Counted from the first letter of the stretch, positions 28,815 to 36,506 are shown. The stretch is DNA of 36,506 bases from Methylococcales bacterium (GCA_030693155.1 JAUYBJ010000198.1:1-36506); one strand, 5' to 3'. The notes: a model not told the origin generated them from the letters alone. Translations and numbers: made by a program.

Positions 28815-28829
28815 CACGACACAGTCGTG
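28815..28829. promoter_or_regulatory. Short perfect palindrome upstream of hsdM
   Basis: CACGAC and GTCGTG (28815-28820, 28824-28829) are exact complements around ACA. It lies between divergent dapA and hsdM, 7 bp before a TACAAT string (28836-28841) that could be an hsdM -10 box. It could be an operator, but six-base arms are weak evidence. Confidence 0.3.
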
Positions 28830-28910
28830 ACAAAGTACAATAGAATCGACTGACGAAGGAAGCTCATCCTATCGTGTATTTCCCACACCCTTAAAAAATA
28901 ATCCTACCCA

Positions 28911-30485
28911 ATGGCAAAAGCACCAAAACCCAAAAAACAAATCAGCATTGAAGAAACCCTATGGGATTCAGCCAATAAATTGCGTGGTTCTGTTGAGTCG
29001 TCTGAATATAAGCACGTTGTTTTAGGGCTGATATTTTTAAAGTTTGCCAGTGATAAGTTTGAAGAGCGTAGGCAAGAACTCATTGCCGAAGGCAAAGAAA
29101 AATATACCGACATGGTGGAGTTTTACACCATGAAAAACGTGTTTTACCTGCCTGAAATTTCACGCTGGAGTTATTTGATTGACCACGCCAAGCAAGAAGA
29201 CATTGCCCTGAAAATTGATACCGCCTTGTTTACCGTTGAGAAGAACAACCCCGCCCTAAAAGGTGCATTGCCTGATAACTACTATTCACGCCTAAATCTG
29301 GATATAAGCAAACTCGCTTCTTTGCTGGACACCATCAACAATATCAACACGCTACACGACAAACAGCAGGATATTGTCGGCAGGGTGTACGAATACTTTT
29401 TAAGCAAGTTTGCCTTAGCCGAAGGCAAGGGCAAAGGCGAATTTTACACGCCTAAAAGCATTGTCAACTTGATTGCGGAAATGTTAGAGCCGTATAAAGG
29501 CAAAATCTACGACCCCGCTTGTGGCTCAGGCGGTATGTTTGTGCAGTCAGTCAAATTCATTTCAGCCCATCACGGCAATACCAAAGATATTTCTATTTAC
29601 GGGCAGGAATACACCGCCACCACCTACAAACTGGCAAAAATGAATCTTGCTATCAGGGGAATTTCTGCCAACTTGGGGGATATGGCGGAAAACACATTTT
29701 TCAAAGACCAACACCAAGACCTGAAAGCCGATTACATCATGGCAAATCCGCCGTTTAATCAAAAACAATGGCGAGCAGAAAATGAACTCAAAGACGATCC
29801 GCGCTGGAGTGGTTACGAAGTACCGCCTACAGGCAATGCTAATTATGCGTGGATACTGAATATCGTCTCTAAGCTGTCAGAAAATGGCGTAGCAGGTTTT
29901 TTATTGGCGAATGGGGCATTAAGTGGCGGCGGGGATGAATACAAAATTCGTCGCAAATTGATTGAAAACAATCTAGTCGAGGCTATTTTGGTATTGCCAC
30001 GAAATTTGTTTTATACCACCGATATAAGCGTTACCTTGTGGATTTTGAATAAAAACAAAAAAGCCCGCACCATAGAATTAAACGGCAAGTTAAAAAAATA
30101 TCGCAACCGTGCAAAGGAAATCCTGTTTATGGATTTAAGGCAAATGGGCATACCGTTTGAAAAGAAATTCATGCAGTTTTCAGAAGAAGATATTAAAACA
30201 GTCAGTGAAACTTATCACAACTGGCAACAAAGCAATTTTGATAACACTTATCAGGACACCGCCGAGTTTTGTTACAGTGCTACGCTTGAAGAAGTGGAGA
30301 AAAAAGATTTTTCTTTAGTACCGAGTAAATACATTGAATTTATAAATCGGGATGAAAATATAGATTTTGATGAAAAAATGCTGGAGTTACAAAAAGAGTT
30401 TTCTGAATTACTGAAAGCCGAAGAAAAATCTAAAAATGACTTACTCACTGTTTTTAAAGAATTAAATTATGAAATCCAGTTATAA
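28911..30485 (+). CDS. hsdM: Type I restriction-modification DNA adenine methyltransferase subunit
   Basis: The 524-residue protein begins with the HsdM N-terminal helical domain (SIEETLWDSANKLRGSVESS, HVVLGLIFLKFASDKFE). It then has the S-adenosylmethionine-binding motif DPACGSGGMF (201-210) and the catalytic NPPF (279-282) of N6-adenine methylases. It joins HsdS to methylate the recognition sequence and HsdR to restrict. All key motifs are intact. The last 17 bp overlap the hsdS start, indicating coupled translation. No strong Shine-Dalgarno sequence is seen before ATG 28911. Confidence 0.97.
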   Translation: MAKAPKPKKQISIEETLWDSANKLRGSVESSEYKHVVLGLIFLKFASDKFEERRQELIAEGKEKYTDMVEFYTMKNVFYLPEISRWSYLIDHAKQEDIALKIDTALFTVEKNNPALKGALPDNYYSRLNLDISKLASLLDTINNINTLHDKQQDIVGRVYEYFLSKFALAEGKGKGEFYTPKSIVNLIAEMLEPYKGKIYDPACGSGGMFVQSVKFISAHHGNTKDISIYGQEYTATTYKLAKMNLAIRGISANLGDMAENTFFKDQHQDLKADYIMANPPFNQKQWRAENELKDDPRWSGYEVPPTGNANYAWILNIVSKLSENGVAGFLLANGALSGGGDEYKIRRKLIENNLVEAILVLPRNLFYTTDISVTLWILNKNKKARTIELNGKLKKYRNRAKEILFMDLRQMGIPFEKKFMQFSEEDIKTVSETYHNWQQSNFDNTYQDTAEFCYSATLEEVEKKDFSLVPSKYIEFINRDENIDFDEKMLELQKEFSELLKAEEKSKNDLLTVFKELNYEIQL

Positions 30486-31671
30486 GCGGTTAGGCGATTT
30501 TATCCATAAGGTTGAGAATAGAAATACTGACTTAAAGGTAGAAAAATTATTAGGTCTAAGTATGACCAAAGAATTTAGAGAAACTACTTCAAATATTGTC
30601 GGCACAGATATGTAAGTATATAAAATTATGAGTAAATGGCAGTTTGCTTGTGATTTTATGTCAGTTATTCGAGTCTATAAATTGCCTGTTGTTTTAAAAA
30701 ATGATGATGAGCCTATTATAGTATCTCCTGCCTATACTGTGTTTGAGGTAAATAATCCAAATGAACTTCATCCAGAATATTTGATGATGTGGTTTAGAAG
30801 AGCAGAGTTTGACAGGTATGCGGTTTTTAAATGTGATAGTGCTATTCGTGGAGGGTTTGACTGGGAAGAGCTTTGTGATACAACTATCCCAGTGCCATCT
30901 ATCGAAAAACAAAGGGAAATTGTCAAAGAATACAATGTGATTGTCGATAGAATAAATCTCAATAACCGCCTTATTCAAAAACTGGAAGAAACCGCACAGG
31001 CGATTTATAAGCGGTGGTTTGTTGATTTTGAGTTTCCTGATGAAAACGGAAATCCGTATAAATCAAACGGCGGGGAAATGGAGTTTAATAAGGAGTTTGA
31101 TAATGAAATACCGAAAGGGTGGAGTTATGACCCCATAGGTAATTATGTAAGTTTGAGTCAAGGATTAGTTATTAATGCAACAACTAATCATTTAATAAAG
31201 GATAAAGGTATTCCTTTATTAAGAATTACAGATTTAATTAATGATACGCAGACAATTTTTATTGATGAATCGGTTTCTGAAAAAAACATTGCAAAAGAAG
31301 AAGATATAATTATTACTAGAACTGGACAAGTCGGGCTAGTGTTTAGAAATAAAAAAGGAGTTATTTACAATAACTGTTTTAAGATAACACCCAACAAATT
31401 ATTACTTAATAAAGATTATTTATTCTGGTTCTTAAAAAAAGAAAGTACCTGTTATTCTATGATTGAACTTGCATCAGGTTCTGCACAACTAGATTTAACT
31501 CATAAATCTTTTTCAACATTACCTTTAATTGTTCCAGAAACTAATACCCAAAATTATTTTTCAAAAATATCTGTACCAATAGAAAATCATAAAGAATTAA
31601 CATTTTCTCAAAATAGAAAACTAATTGATTTAAAAAATATTTTACTTTCAAAAATAGCAACAATTAATTAA
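30469..31671 (+). pseudogene. hsdS: Type I specificity subunit with an in-frame premature stop
   Basis: The original frame starts at ATG 30469, overlapping hsdM. It reads MKSSYKRLGDF...SNIVGTDM and hits TAA at 30613-30615 (codon 49). It continues in the same frame as VYKIMSKWQFACDF... to 31671. Related HsdS proteins read GTDxSxYKI...QFA at this place, so one Ser codon (for example TCA) seems to have become TAA. Without the stop the protein would be 400 residues, normal for HsdS. The remainder keeps most of target-recognition domain 1, the central conserved helix (IEKQREIVKEYNVIVDRINL, QKLEETAQAIYKRWFVDFEF) and domain 2. A 347-residue restart at ATG 30628 is possible but lacks a ribosome site and the first part of domain 1. 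A sequencing error is possible. Confidence 0.85.
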
Positions 31672-31672
31672 T

Positions 31673-31687
31673 ATGAAATTCACAGAA
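31673..31687 (+). repeat. 15-bp direct repeat, left copy: vestigial hsdR start
   Basis: ATGAAATTCACAGAA lies 1 bp after the hsdS stop and is identical to the first 15 bp of hsdR at 32726-32740. Here the frame ends after seven codons (MKFTETR, stop). The spacing after hsdS is that expected of the original hsdR start. Confidence 0.9.
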
Positions 31688-31725
31688 ACGCGATAAGATG
31701 GGCATAACGCGATAAGATGGGCATA
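31688..31725. repeat. 19-bp tandem duplication at the left edge of the RAYT segment
   Basis: ACGCGATAAGATGGGCATA occurs twice, at 31688-31706 and 31707-31725. The first copy begins at the first base after the 15-bp hsdR-start repeat, marking the insertion edge. Confidence 0.9.
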
Positions 31726-31802
31726 GGATGTGCTGAGGTACGAAGCGCATCATTCGAGACAATAAACGCAAATGATGCGCCTCCTATCGTCGGCACATCC
31801 TA
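31723..31802. repeat. REP pair upstream of the RAYT gene
   Basis: The first unit, 31723-31754, has the core GGATGTGCTGAGGTACGAAG and then CGCATCATT. The second, 31771-31802, is an imperfect inverted copy (AATGATGCGC...GGCACATCC). Together they form a large hairpin. The first unit is an exact 32-bp inverted match to the REP after the RAYT gene (32374-32405). Confidence 0.9.
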
Positions 31803-31838
31803 TTATTGACCTACTGATAAAATATCGGAAATAACCCA

Positions 31839-32369
31839 ATGACAAATTATCGGCGTTTTTACATACCAAATTCGACTTGGTTTTTTACGGTGAATCTCGC
31901 TGAACGTCATAATAATAATTTGCTGGTTGAAAAGGTTGAATCATTAAGAGCCGCTTTTCGCTATGTTAAAGAACGAAAACCTTTTGATATTAATGCTGTG
32001 GTTATAATGCCTGACCATTTACATTGTATTTGGACATTACCATCTGATGATGCCGATTATTCTATGCGCTGGAATTTACTTAAAGGGAATTTTTCGCGTG
32101 CTATTGATAAAGGTGAGCGTGTTTCAAGAAGTCGCGGTAAACGGCGGGAGCGTGGAATATGGCAACGGCGATTTTGGGCGCATTTGATTAGTGACCAAAC
32201 TGATTATAATAATCATGTGGATTATATCCACTGGAATCCAGTTAAACATGGCTGGGTAAAACAAGTTGCTGATTGGCGTTATTCAAGTTTTCATAAGTTT
32301 GTTGAATTGGGGATTTATTCAAATAACTGGGGTTGTTCTGGGGAATTTAATATTGATGGTGGTGAATAA
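31839..32369 (+). CDS. REP-associated tyrosine transposase (RAYT, Y1/TnpA_REP family)
   Basis: The 176-residue protein matches the Y1 transposase family related to IS200/IS605 TnpA. It starts with YRRFYIPNSTWFFTVNL. The HUH-type metal motif is H60-L-H62 in VVIMPDHLHCIWTLP. The catalytic tyrosine is Tyr129 in HVDYIHWNPVKHGWV. RAYTs are domesticated single-strand nucleases that spread and process REP palindromes. REPs sit directly on both sides (31723-31802 and 32374-32405), the usual REPtron layout. All key residues are present, so it is probably active. It lies between hsdS and hsdR, which is unusual. Confidence 0.95.
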   Translation: MTNYRRFYIPNSTWFFTVNLAERHNNNLLVEKVESLRAAFRYVKERKPFDINAVVIMPDHLHCIWTLPSDDADYSMRWNLLKGNFSRAIDKGERVSRSRGKRRERGIWQRRFWAHLISDQTDYNNHVDYIHWNPVKHGWVKQVADWRYSSFHKFVELGIYSNNWGCSGEFNIDGGE

Positions 32370-32373
32370 CTTA

Positions 32374-32405
32374 AATGATGCGCTTCGTACCTCAGCACAT
32401 CCTAT
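32374..32405. repeat. REP downstream of the RAYT gene
   Basis: This 32-bp unit begins 4 bp after the RAYT stop. It is the exact reverse complement of 31723-31754. It contains CGCTTCGTACCTCAGCACAT, the complement of the REP core. Confidence 0.92.
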
Positions 32406-32454
32406 GCTGCTTATTTTACCGCACAAGAAAATAAAACACTTTTGGAAATCAGCC

Positions 32455-32712
32455 ATGAAAAAAACTAAATCCAGTCGTTTATTAGAAACCATTTATGAAA
32501 CCGCCAGCGATTTACACAGTTGCGGTCTTTTAACTGACACTGAAATGCAAGCCTATCAGGACATTGCACCGCTGGACGTGGTAGTTAAATTAGATAGTGA
32601 TGTTGCCGCTTATTTAAAAGAAAAATGCGCGGATAATACCGATAAACTACAAGTTTTAATTAATGATTTATTACGCAAAGATATAGAAATCGCTAAACGG
32701 GTTTCTATTTAA
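32455..32712 (+). CDS. Small antitoxin-like protein (orphan)
   Basis: The preferred start is ATG 32455 (85 residues, GGAA upstream). The longer frame begins inside the RAYT gene and reads through REP DNA. The N-terminal half (SSRLLETIYETASDLHSCGL, LTDTEMQAYQDI) resembles the leader segment of HigA/XRE-type antitoxins. The C-terminal half (VVVKLDSDVAAYLKEKC, LQVLINDLLRKDIE) resembles the DxDVxxxLK...INDLLR tail of BrnA-like ribbon-helix-helix antitoxins. No toxin gene is adjacent: the RAYT is on one side and hsdR on the other. It may regulate the locus or be left over from a toxin-antitoxin pair. The family assignment is by pattern only. Confidence 0.65.
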   Translation: MKKTKSSRLLETIYETASDLHSCGLLTDTEMQAYQDIAPLDVVVKLDSDVAAYLKEKCADNTDKLQVLINDLLRKDIEIAKRVSI

Positions 32713-32725
32713 TTTATTAAAAACC

Positions 32726-32740
32726 ATGAAATTCACAGAA
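32726..32740 (+). repeat. 15-bp direct repeat, right copy: functional hsdR start
   Basis: Identical to 31673-31687. It forms the first five codons of hsdR (MKFTE). Sequence identity stops exactly at both ends of the 15 bp. Confidence 0.9.
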
Positions 32741-35700
32741 GAAGCCTTAGAAAACGCCGTTATTGAATTATTTCAAGCTGAAAATTATCAGCACCTGAAC
32801 GGCACACACCTTCACAAAGAAATCAGTGATGTGCTTCTTCGTGATGATATAAAAACTTTTTTACTCAATCGGTATTCAGAGGATGATATTACCCTGAATG
32901 AGATAGCCAGCATTATCCGAAAACTGGAACTATTCCCCGCATCGGCTTTGTACGACAGCAACAAAGCCATTATGAAACTGGTATCTGATGGTTTTGTGAT
33001 GAAACGGGAAGACCGCAGTAAAAAGGATTTATTCATTCAGTTGCTCGATTTTGACACCCTAGACAACAACCTGTTTAAAATCGTCAATCAACTGGAAATA
33101 CAGGGCTATGAAAAACGCATACCCGATGGCATTGTGTACATAAACGGCTTACCTTTAGTCGTGCTGGAGTTTAAAAGTGCTATCAAAGAAAACACCACGA
33201 TTAAAGACGCTTATACCCAGCTCACAGTACGCTACCGCCGAGACATACCCGAACTATTCAAATACAACGCTGTTTGCATTATCAGTGACGGGGTAAACAA
33301 CAAATCAGGCTCACTATTCGCCCCGTATGACTTTTTTTATGCGTGGCGAAAAATAGAGGGCAACGAAACTTTAGAGAAAAACGGTATTGATTCACTGTTT
33401 ACCCTGATAAAAGGCTTGTTTAATCAAGCCCGTTTATTGGATGTTATCCACCACTTTGTTTATTTTCCTGATACTTCCAGCAAAGAAGAAAAAATAGTCC
33501 CCCGTTATCCTCAATATTATGCGGGTATCAAGCTGTTTGAAAGTATCAAGCAGAACATGAAACCGCACGGGAGCGGTAAAGGTGGTACTTATTTTGGGGC
33601 GACAGGGTGCGGGAAAAGTTTCACGATGCTGTACCTGACCCGCTTGTTAATGCGTAGCGTACACTTCCAAAGCCCGACCATTGTACTCATTACCGACCGC
33701 ACGGACCTTGACGACCAATTATCAGCACAATTCACCAACGCAAAAGGCTTTATTGGCGATGATACCGTTATCTGTGTAGAAAGCCGTGATGATTTAAAGA
33801 CCTATCTGCAAAACCGCAAAAGTGGCGGCGTTTTCTTAACCACGATTCACAAATTCACCGAAGCCACCGATTTATTGACCGATAGGGCAAATGTGATCTG
33901 TATTTCAGATGAAGCCCACCGCTCACAAATCAATCGTGACCAAACTATAAAAATAACTGCCCAAGGCGTAGAAAAAAAGTACGGTTTTGCTAAATATTTG
34001 TATGACTCTTTACCAAACGCCACTTATGTTGGTTTTACAGGTACGCCGATTGACGGAACACTGGCGGTGTTTGGGGAAGTGGTGGATGCTTACACTATGA
34101 AAGAAGCGGTACACGATAAAATCACGGTAAGAATTATTTATGAGGGCAGAGCTTCAAAGGTTTTATTGAATGATGCCAAGCTGAAAGAAATTGAAGACTA
34201 CTATCAAAAATGTGCCGAAGACGGCACGAACGATTATCAGATTGAAGAGAGCAAGAAAGCCACCACTCAAATGGAAATCATTTTAGGCGACCCGAAGCGG
34301 TTACAGTTAGTCGCTCAGGATTTTGTAGAGCATTATGAAAAAAGAATGGAAGAGGGGGCAAGCGTAAAGGGAAAAGTGATGTTTGTTTCATCCAGTCGCC
34401 CGATTGCTTACGGCTTATATAAAGAAATTATTGCCTTACGCCCAGAGTGGGCAGAAATACGAGAAGCCAGCGAAGACACGCAACTGACCGACAAAGAGAA
34501 GAAAGAAGTCAAACCCATTGAAAAAATCAAAATGGTTATGACGCGGCACAAGGACGATGAAAAAGAGTTGTATGATTTATTAGGCACAAAAGAAAGCCGT
34601 AAGGAATTGGACAGGCAATTCAAAAATGAAAAATCCAATTTTAAAATCGCTATCGTGGTGGATATGTGGCTCACGGGTTTTGATGTTCCATTCCTTGACG
34701 CGATTTATATTGATAAGCCCATTCAACGGCATTCATTGATTCAAACTATCTCACGAGTCAATAGAGTCTATGAAGGCAAAGAAACGGGGCTAGTAGTAGA
34801 TTATATTGGCATTAAAAGCAATATGAATACCGCACTGGCAAAATATGGTACTGGTGGAGGTAGTAATAATTTTGAAGACAGTGATAAGGCGATTGTGATT
34901 GTAAAAGACCAATTGGATTTATTGGCAAAATTATTCCACAAATTTGATAGTTTGCTTTATTTTACAGGTTCATCTTTAGAACAACTGAATTGTTTAAACC
35001 GAGCCGCCGAGTATGCACAGCTTACCAAAGAGACCGAAAACCGCTTTATGGTACTCACTAAAAAACTGCGTTCTGCTTATAGCTTATGTTGTTCTAGTGA
35101 AGATATTACAGAGAAAGAACGAGATATTATTCATTACTATTCAGCAATACGGGCTATTATTCACAAGCTCACTAAAGGCGATGCTCCCGATTCGGCACAA
35201 ATGAATGAAGTCGTTAGAAAAATGATTGAGGAAGCCTTGATAAGTGAAGGTATAGAGGACGTATTCAAGCTCGATAAAAATGATCCAGCCCAGAATGTGG
35301 ATATTTTTAGTGATGAATATATGGAAAAGATAAATAGTATAAAATTGCCGAATACTAAAATAAAATTACTCGAAAAACTATTATCTAAAGCCATTGCTGA
35401 ATTTAAAAAAACCAACCGAATAAAGGGCGTTGATTTTTCCAAGAAACTCAAAAAATTGGTAGACATCTATAATGAAAGAGAAGAGGACACCGCTTTTGCT
35501 AATGACGTATTAAATGACGTGGCGGAACAGTTTACCATGCTGTTTGAAGAATTAAAAAAAGAACGGAATTCTTTTATTGATTTAGGCATTGATTTTGAAG
35601 AAAAGGCATTTTATGACATTCTTAAAGCGATTTCTGAAAAATACCAGTTTGAATATTCCCATGACAGGATTATAGAGCTATCAAAAGAAGTTAAAAAAAT

Positions 35701-35875
35701 AATAGAGGATAAGGCTAGATATACTGATTGGTCGCACCGTGATGATATTAAAGCAGAGTTAAAAGTAGATTTAATCTTAATTCTTGCTAAATACGGTTAT
35801 CCGCCTGTGCCTAAAGATGAAATATTTAAGGAAATATTTGAACAGGCTGAAAACTTTAAAAAGTACAACTGCTAG
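32726..35875 (+). CDS. hsdR: Type I restriction endonuclease/translocase subunit
   Basis: The 1049-residue protein has the N-terminal PD-(D/E)xK nuclease site (Asp134 in IPDGIVYING, then Glu148 and Lys150 in VVLEFKSA). The SF2 motor follows: Walker A GATGCGKS (291-298), DEAH (395-398, in CISDEAHRSQ), TYVGFTGTPI, and motif VI QTISRVNR. The C-terminal helical region resembles the EcoR124-type (IC-like) HsdR tail, which binds the methylase. It translocates DNA using ATP and cuts away from the recognition site. All motifs are intact, but activity needs HsdS, which is interrupted here. The start lies 13 bp after the antitoxin-like gene and repeats the 15 bp after hsdS. No strong Shine-Dalgarno sequence is seen. 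Confidence 0.97.
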   Translation: MKFTEEALENAVIELFQAENYQHLNGTHLHKEISDVLLRDDIKTFLLNRYSEDDITLNEIASIIRKLELFPASALYDSNKAIMKLVSDGFVMKREDRSKKDLFIQLLDFDTLDNNLFKIVNQLEIQGYEKRIPDGIVYINGLPLVVLEFKSAIKENTTIKDAYTQLTVRYRRDIPELFKYNAVCIISDGVNNKSGSLFAPYDFFYAWRKIEGNETLEKNGIDSLFTLIKGLFNQARLLDVIHHFVYFPDTSSKEEKIVPRYPQYYAGIKLFESIKQNMKPHGSGKGGTYFGATGCGKSFTMLYLTRLLMRSVHFQSPTIVLITDRTDLDDQLSAQFTNAKGFIGDDTVICVESRDDLKTYLQNRKSGGVFLTTIHKFTEATDLLTDRANVICISDEAHRSQINRDQTIKITAQGVEKKYGFAKYLYDSLPNATYVGFTGTPIDGTLAVFGEVVDAYTMKEAVHDKITVRIIYEGRASKVLLNDAKLKEIEDYYQKCAEDGTNDYQIEESKKATTQMEIILGDPKRLQLVAQDFVEHYEKRMEEGASVKGKVMFVSSSRPIAYGLYKEIIALRPEWAEIREASEDTQLTDKEKKEVKPIEKIKMVMTRHKDDEKELYDLLGTKESRKELDRQFKNEKSNFKIAIVVDMWLTGFDVPFLDAIYIDKPIQRHSLIQTISRVNRVYEGKETGLVVDYIGIKSNMNTALAKYGTGGGSNNFEDSDKAIVIVKDQLDLLAKLFHKFDSLLYFTGSSLEQLNCLNRAAEYAQLTKETENRFMVLTKKLRSAYSLCCSSEDITEKERDIIHYYSAIRAIIHKLTKGDAPDSAQMNEVVRKMIEEALISEGIEDVFKLDKNDPAQNVDIFSDEYMEKINSIKLPNTKIKLLEKLLSKAIAEFKKTNRIKGVDFSKKLKKLVDIYNEREEDTAFANDVLNDVAEQFTMLFEELKKERNSFIDLGIDFEEKAFYDILKAISEKYQFEYSHDRIIELSKEVKKIIEDKARYTDWSHRDDIKAELKVDLILILAKYGYPPVPKDEIFKEIFEQAENFKKYNC

Positions 35876-35929
35876 CTAATAGCTTGTGTCGTTTTTGTGG
35901 ACACGCTTGCTTAACATCAATCTATCAGC

Positions 35930-35967
35930 GCGATAGGATGGGCTGAGGTACGAAGCCCAGCCATCGC
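35930..35967. repeat. REP of the RAYT family, downstream of hsdR
   Basis: GCGAT...ATCGC outer arms and GGGCT/AGCCC inner arms enclose GAGGTACGA. The core GGCTGAGGTACGAAGCC matches the REPs beside the RAYT gene except at compensating stem positions. It lies in the 222-bp gap between hsdR and the convergent PBP gene. I see no gene in that gap. Confidence 0.8.
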
Positions 35968-36097
35968 AACACTGCCCAAATTCTTCTGCTGCCCAGTTAA
36001 TAGTCTTTTCTTCTCTGCTTAGTTTTTACTTGCCTAATTTTAAACTACTGTTAGTTGTGGGTAATGGACAGGTTTTATCTCTCGGCATCCTAGCCAA

Positions 36098-36506
36098 CTA
36101 AAGCACTTTCGTCTGCTTAACCACTATTGAGCTAGGCAACACGACCACTTCATTATCAGGTGTTGATTTTATTAATGGTTCTAAGGTGGGGGCGAGAGAC
36201 CTTAATATCTGCACGGGCAGGGAGCTGGTGAAGTGGTAGTTGCCTGCGTTTTCGCCTTCTACATAGGCGGTGATGACTCCGAAAAACCGGTCGCCGATGA
36301 AGAAGGTAAACACGGCGGCGCGGCTGATAAATTTGGATTCGATTAAGCGTCCGCCTGCACCCCATATTTCTTTGCGGTGATCGCCTGTGCCTGTTTTGCC
36401 GCCGATGGTGAGCGGTTTACCGTCGGCATCGTGGAATGCGCCATGCACTCGTGAGGCGGTGCCGCCTTCGACAACGCCGACCATGGCACTGCGTGCCGCT
36501 TTGGCA
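36098..36506 (-). CDS. Class A penicillin-binding protein, C-terminal part (runs off the right edge)
   Basis: The minus-strand frame is open to the window edge, so the start lies outside. The visible part of about 135 residues has the transpeptidase KTG motif in IGGKTGTGDHR. The upstream VVEGGTASRVHG segment is typical of the region before this motif. The C-terminal FTFFIGDRFFGVITAYVEGE and FTSSLPVQILRSLAPTLEPL finish the domain. Class A PBPs polymerise and cross-link peptidoglycan in the periplasm. The internal ATG at 36484 is not the true start, because in-frame codons (AKAARSA) continue upstream. The exact PBP type cannot be told. Confidence 0.85.
   Translation of the reverse strand, partial: AKAARSAMVGVVEGGTASRVHGAFHDADGKPLTIGGKTGTGDHRKEIWGAGGRLIESKFISRAAVFTFFIGDRFFGVITAYVEGENAGNYHFTSSLPVQILRSLAPTLEPLIKSTPDNEVVVLPSSIVVKQTKVL

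Larger units (their letters stand above)
31688..32725 (+). mobile_element. RAYT/REP segment inserted between hsdS and hsdR
   Basis: About 1.04 kb is bracketed by identical 15-bp repeats (31673-31687 and 32726-32740). It contains, in order, a 19-bp tandem duplication, an inverted REP pair, a RAYT gene, a third REP and an antitoxin-like gene. Outside it hsdS and hsdR would be 1 bp apart, the usual tight arrangement. The boundaries are inferred from the repeats. Whether the antitoxin-like gene arrived with the RAYT is unknown. Confidence 0.7.

Noticed and set aside
32266-32454. N-terminal extension of the antitoxin-like gene
   Set aside because: It begins inside the RAYT gene and translates REP DNA. 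The ATG at 32455 has an upstream GGAA and starts the recognisable part.
28911-35875. CRISPR array or tRNA gene in or near the restriction locus
   Set aside because: No regularly spaced direct repeats with unique spacers and no cloverleaf or CCA-ending tRNA pattern were seen anywhere in the window.
35881-35906. Hairpin GTGTC/GACAC after hsdR as a terminator
   Set aside because: The stem is short with a 9-base loop and no T-tract follows, so it is not supported as an intrinsic terminator.
36156-36365. 69-residue minus-strand frame at the right edge
   Set aside because: It overlaps the PBP coding frame with Arg/His-rich low-complexity sequence, a shadow of the real gene.

Overview
The window is a bacterial chromosome segment, very probably gammaproteobacterial. 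Several gene neighbourhoods are typical of that class: maf-rng-yhdP-nitrilase-tldD (the left part of the window, read on the minus strand), sucA-sucB-lpd, asd-fimV and dapA-bamC. Base composition looks moderate, and short palindromic repeats are common between genes. A methanotroph-like (Methylococcales) or Thiotrichales-like relative would fit, but I cannot fix the lineage from sequence alone.

Layout. 1-92 is the tail of an IS110-type transposase. 142-11032 is a minus-strand housekeeping cluster: maf, rng, yhdP, a nitrilase-family amidase, a BamC-like lipoprotein and tldD. A stand-alone AIPR (abortive phage resistance) gene sits between the last two and is bracketed by a 10-bp direct repeat. 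11236-16755 is the minus-strand 2-oxoglutarate dehydrogenase operon sucA-sucB-lpd; its lpd lacks one of the two redox-active cysteines. A CBS-domain gene (minus) and adk (plus) diverge around a perfect palindrome. asd and a large fimV with a 96-bp repeat array follow, up to a two-way terminator at 22674-22703. 22718-28722 is minus-strand dapA, bamC, purL and a small membrane protein.

The accessory region is 28911-35875, a type I restriction-modification locus: hsdM, hsdS and hsdR. hsdS carries an in-frame TAA at codon 49. A roughly 1-kb segment with REP palindromes, an intact RAYT (REP-associated tyrosine transposase) and an orphan antitoxin-like gene lies between hsdS and hsdR. The first 15 bp of hsdR occur twice, once directly after hsdS and once at the real hsdR start, exactly bracketing this segment. 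This looks like an insertion that left hsdR intact by duplicating its start. The same REP core recurs just after hsdR. The window ends inside the C-terminal part of a class A penicillin-binding protein (minus strand).

Most notable points: the rebuilt hsdR start around the RAYT segment, the interrupted hsdS, the Cys-to-Phe change in Lpd, and the AIPR gene placed in an otherwise conserved cluster. I did not find a clearly new multi-gene system. The defence content is one AIPR gene and one possibly disabled type I system.
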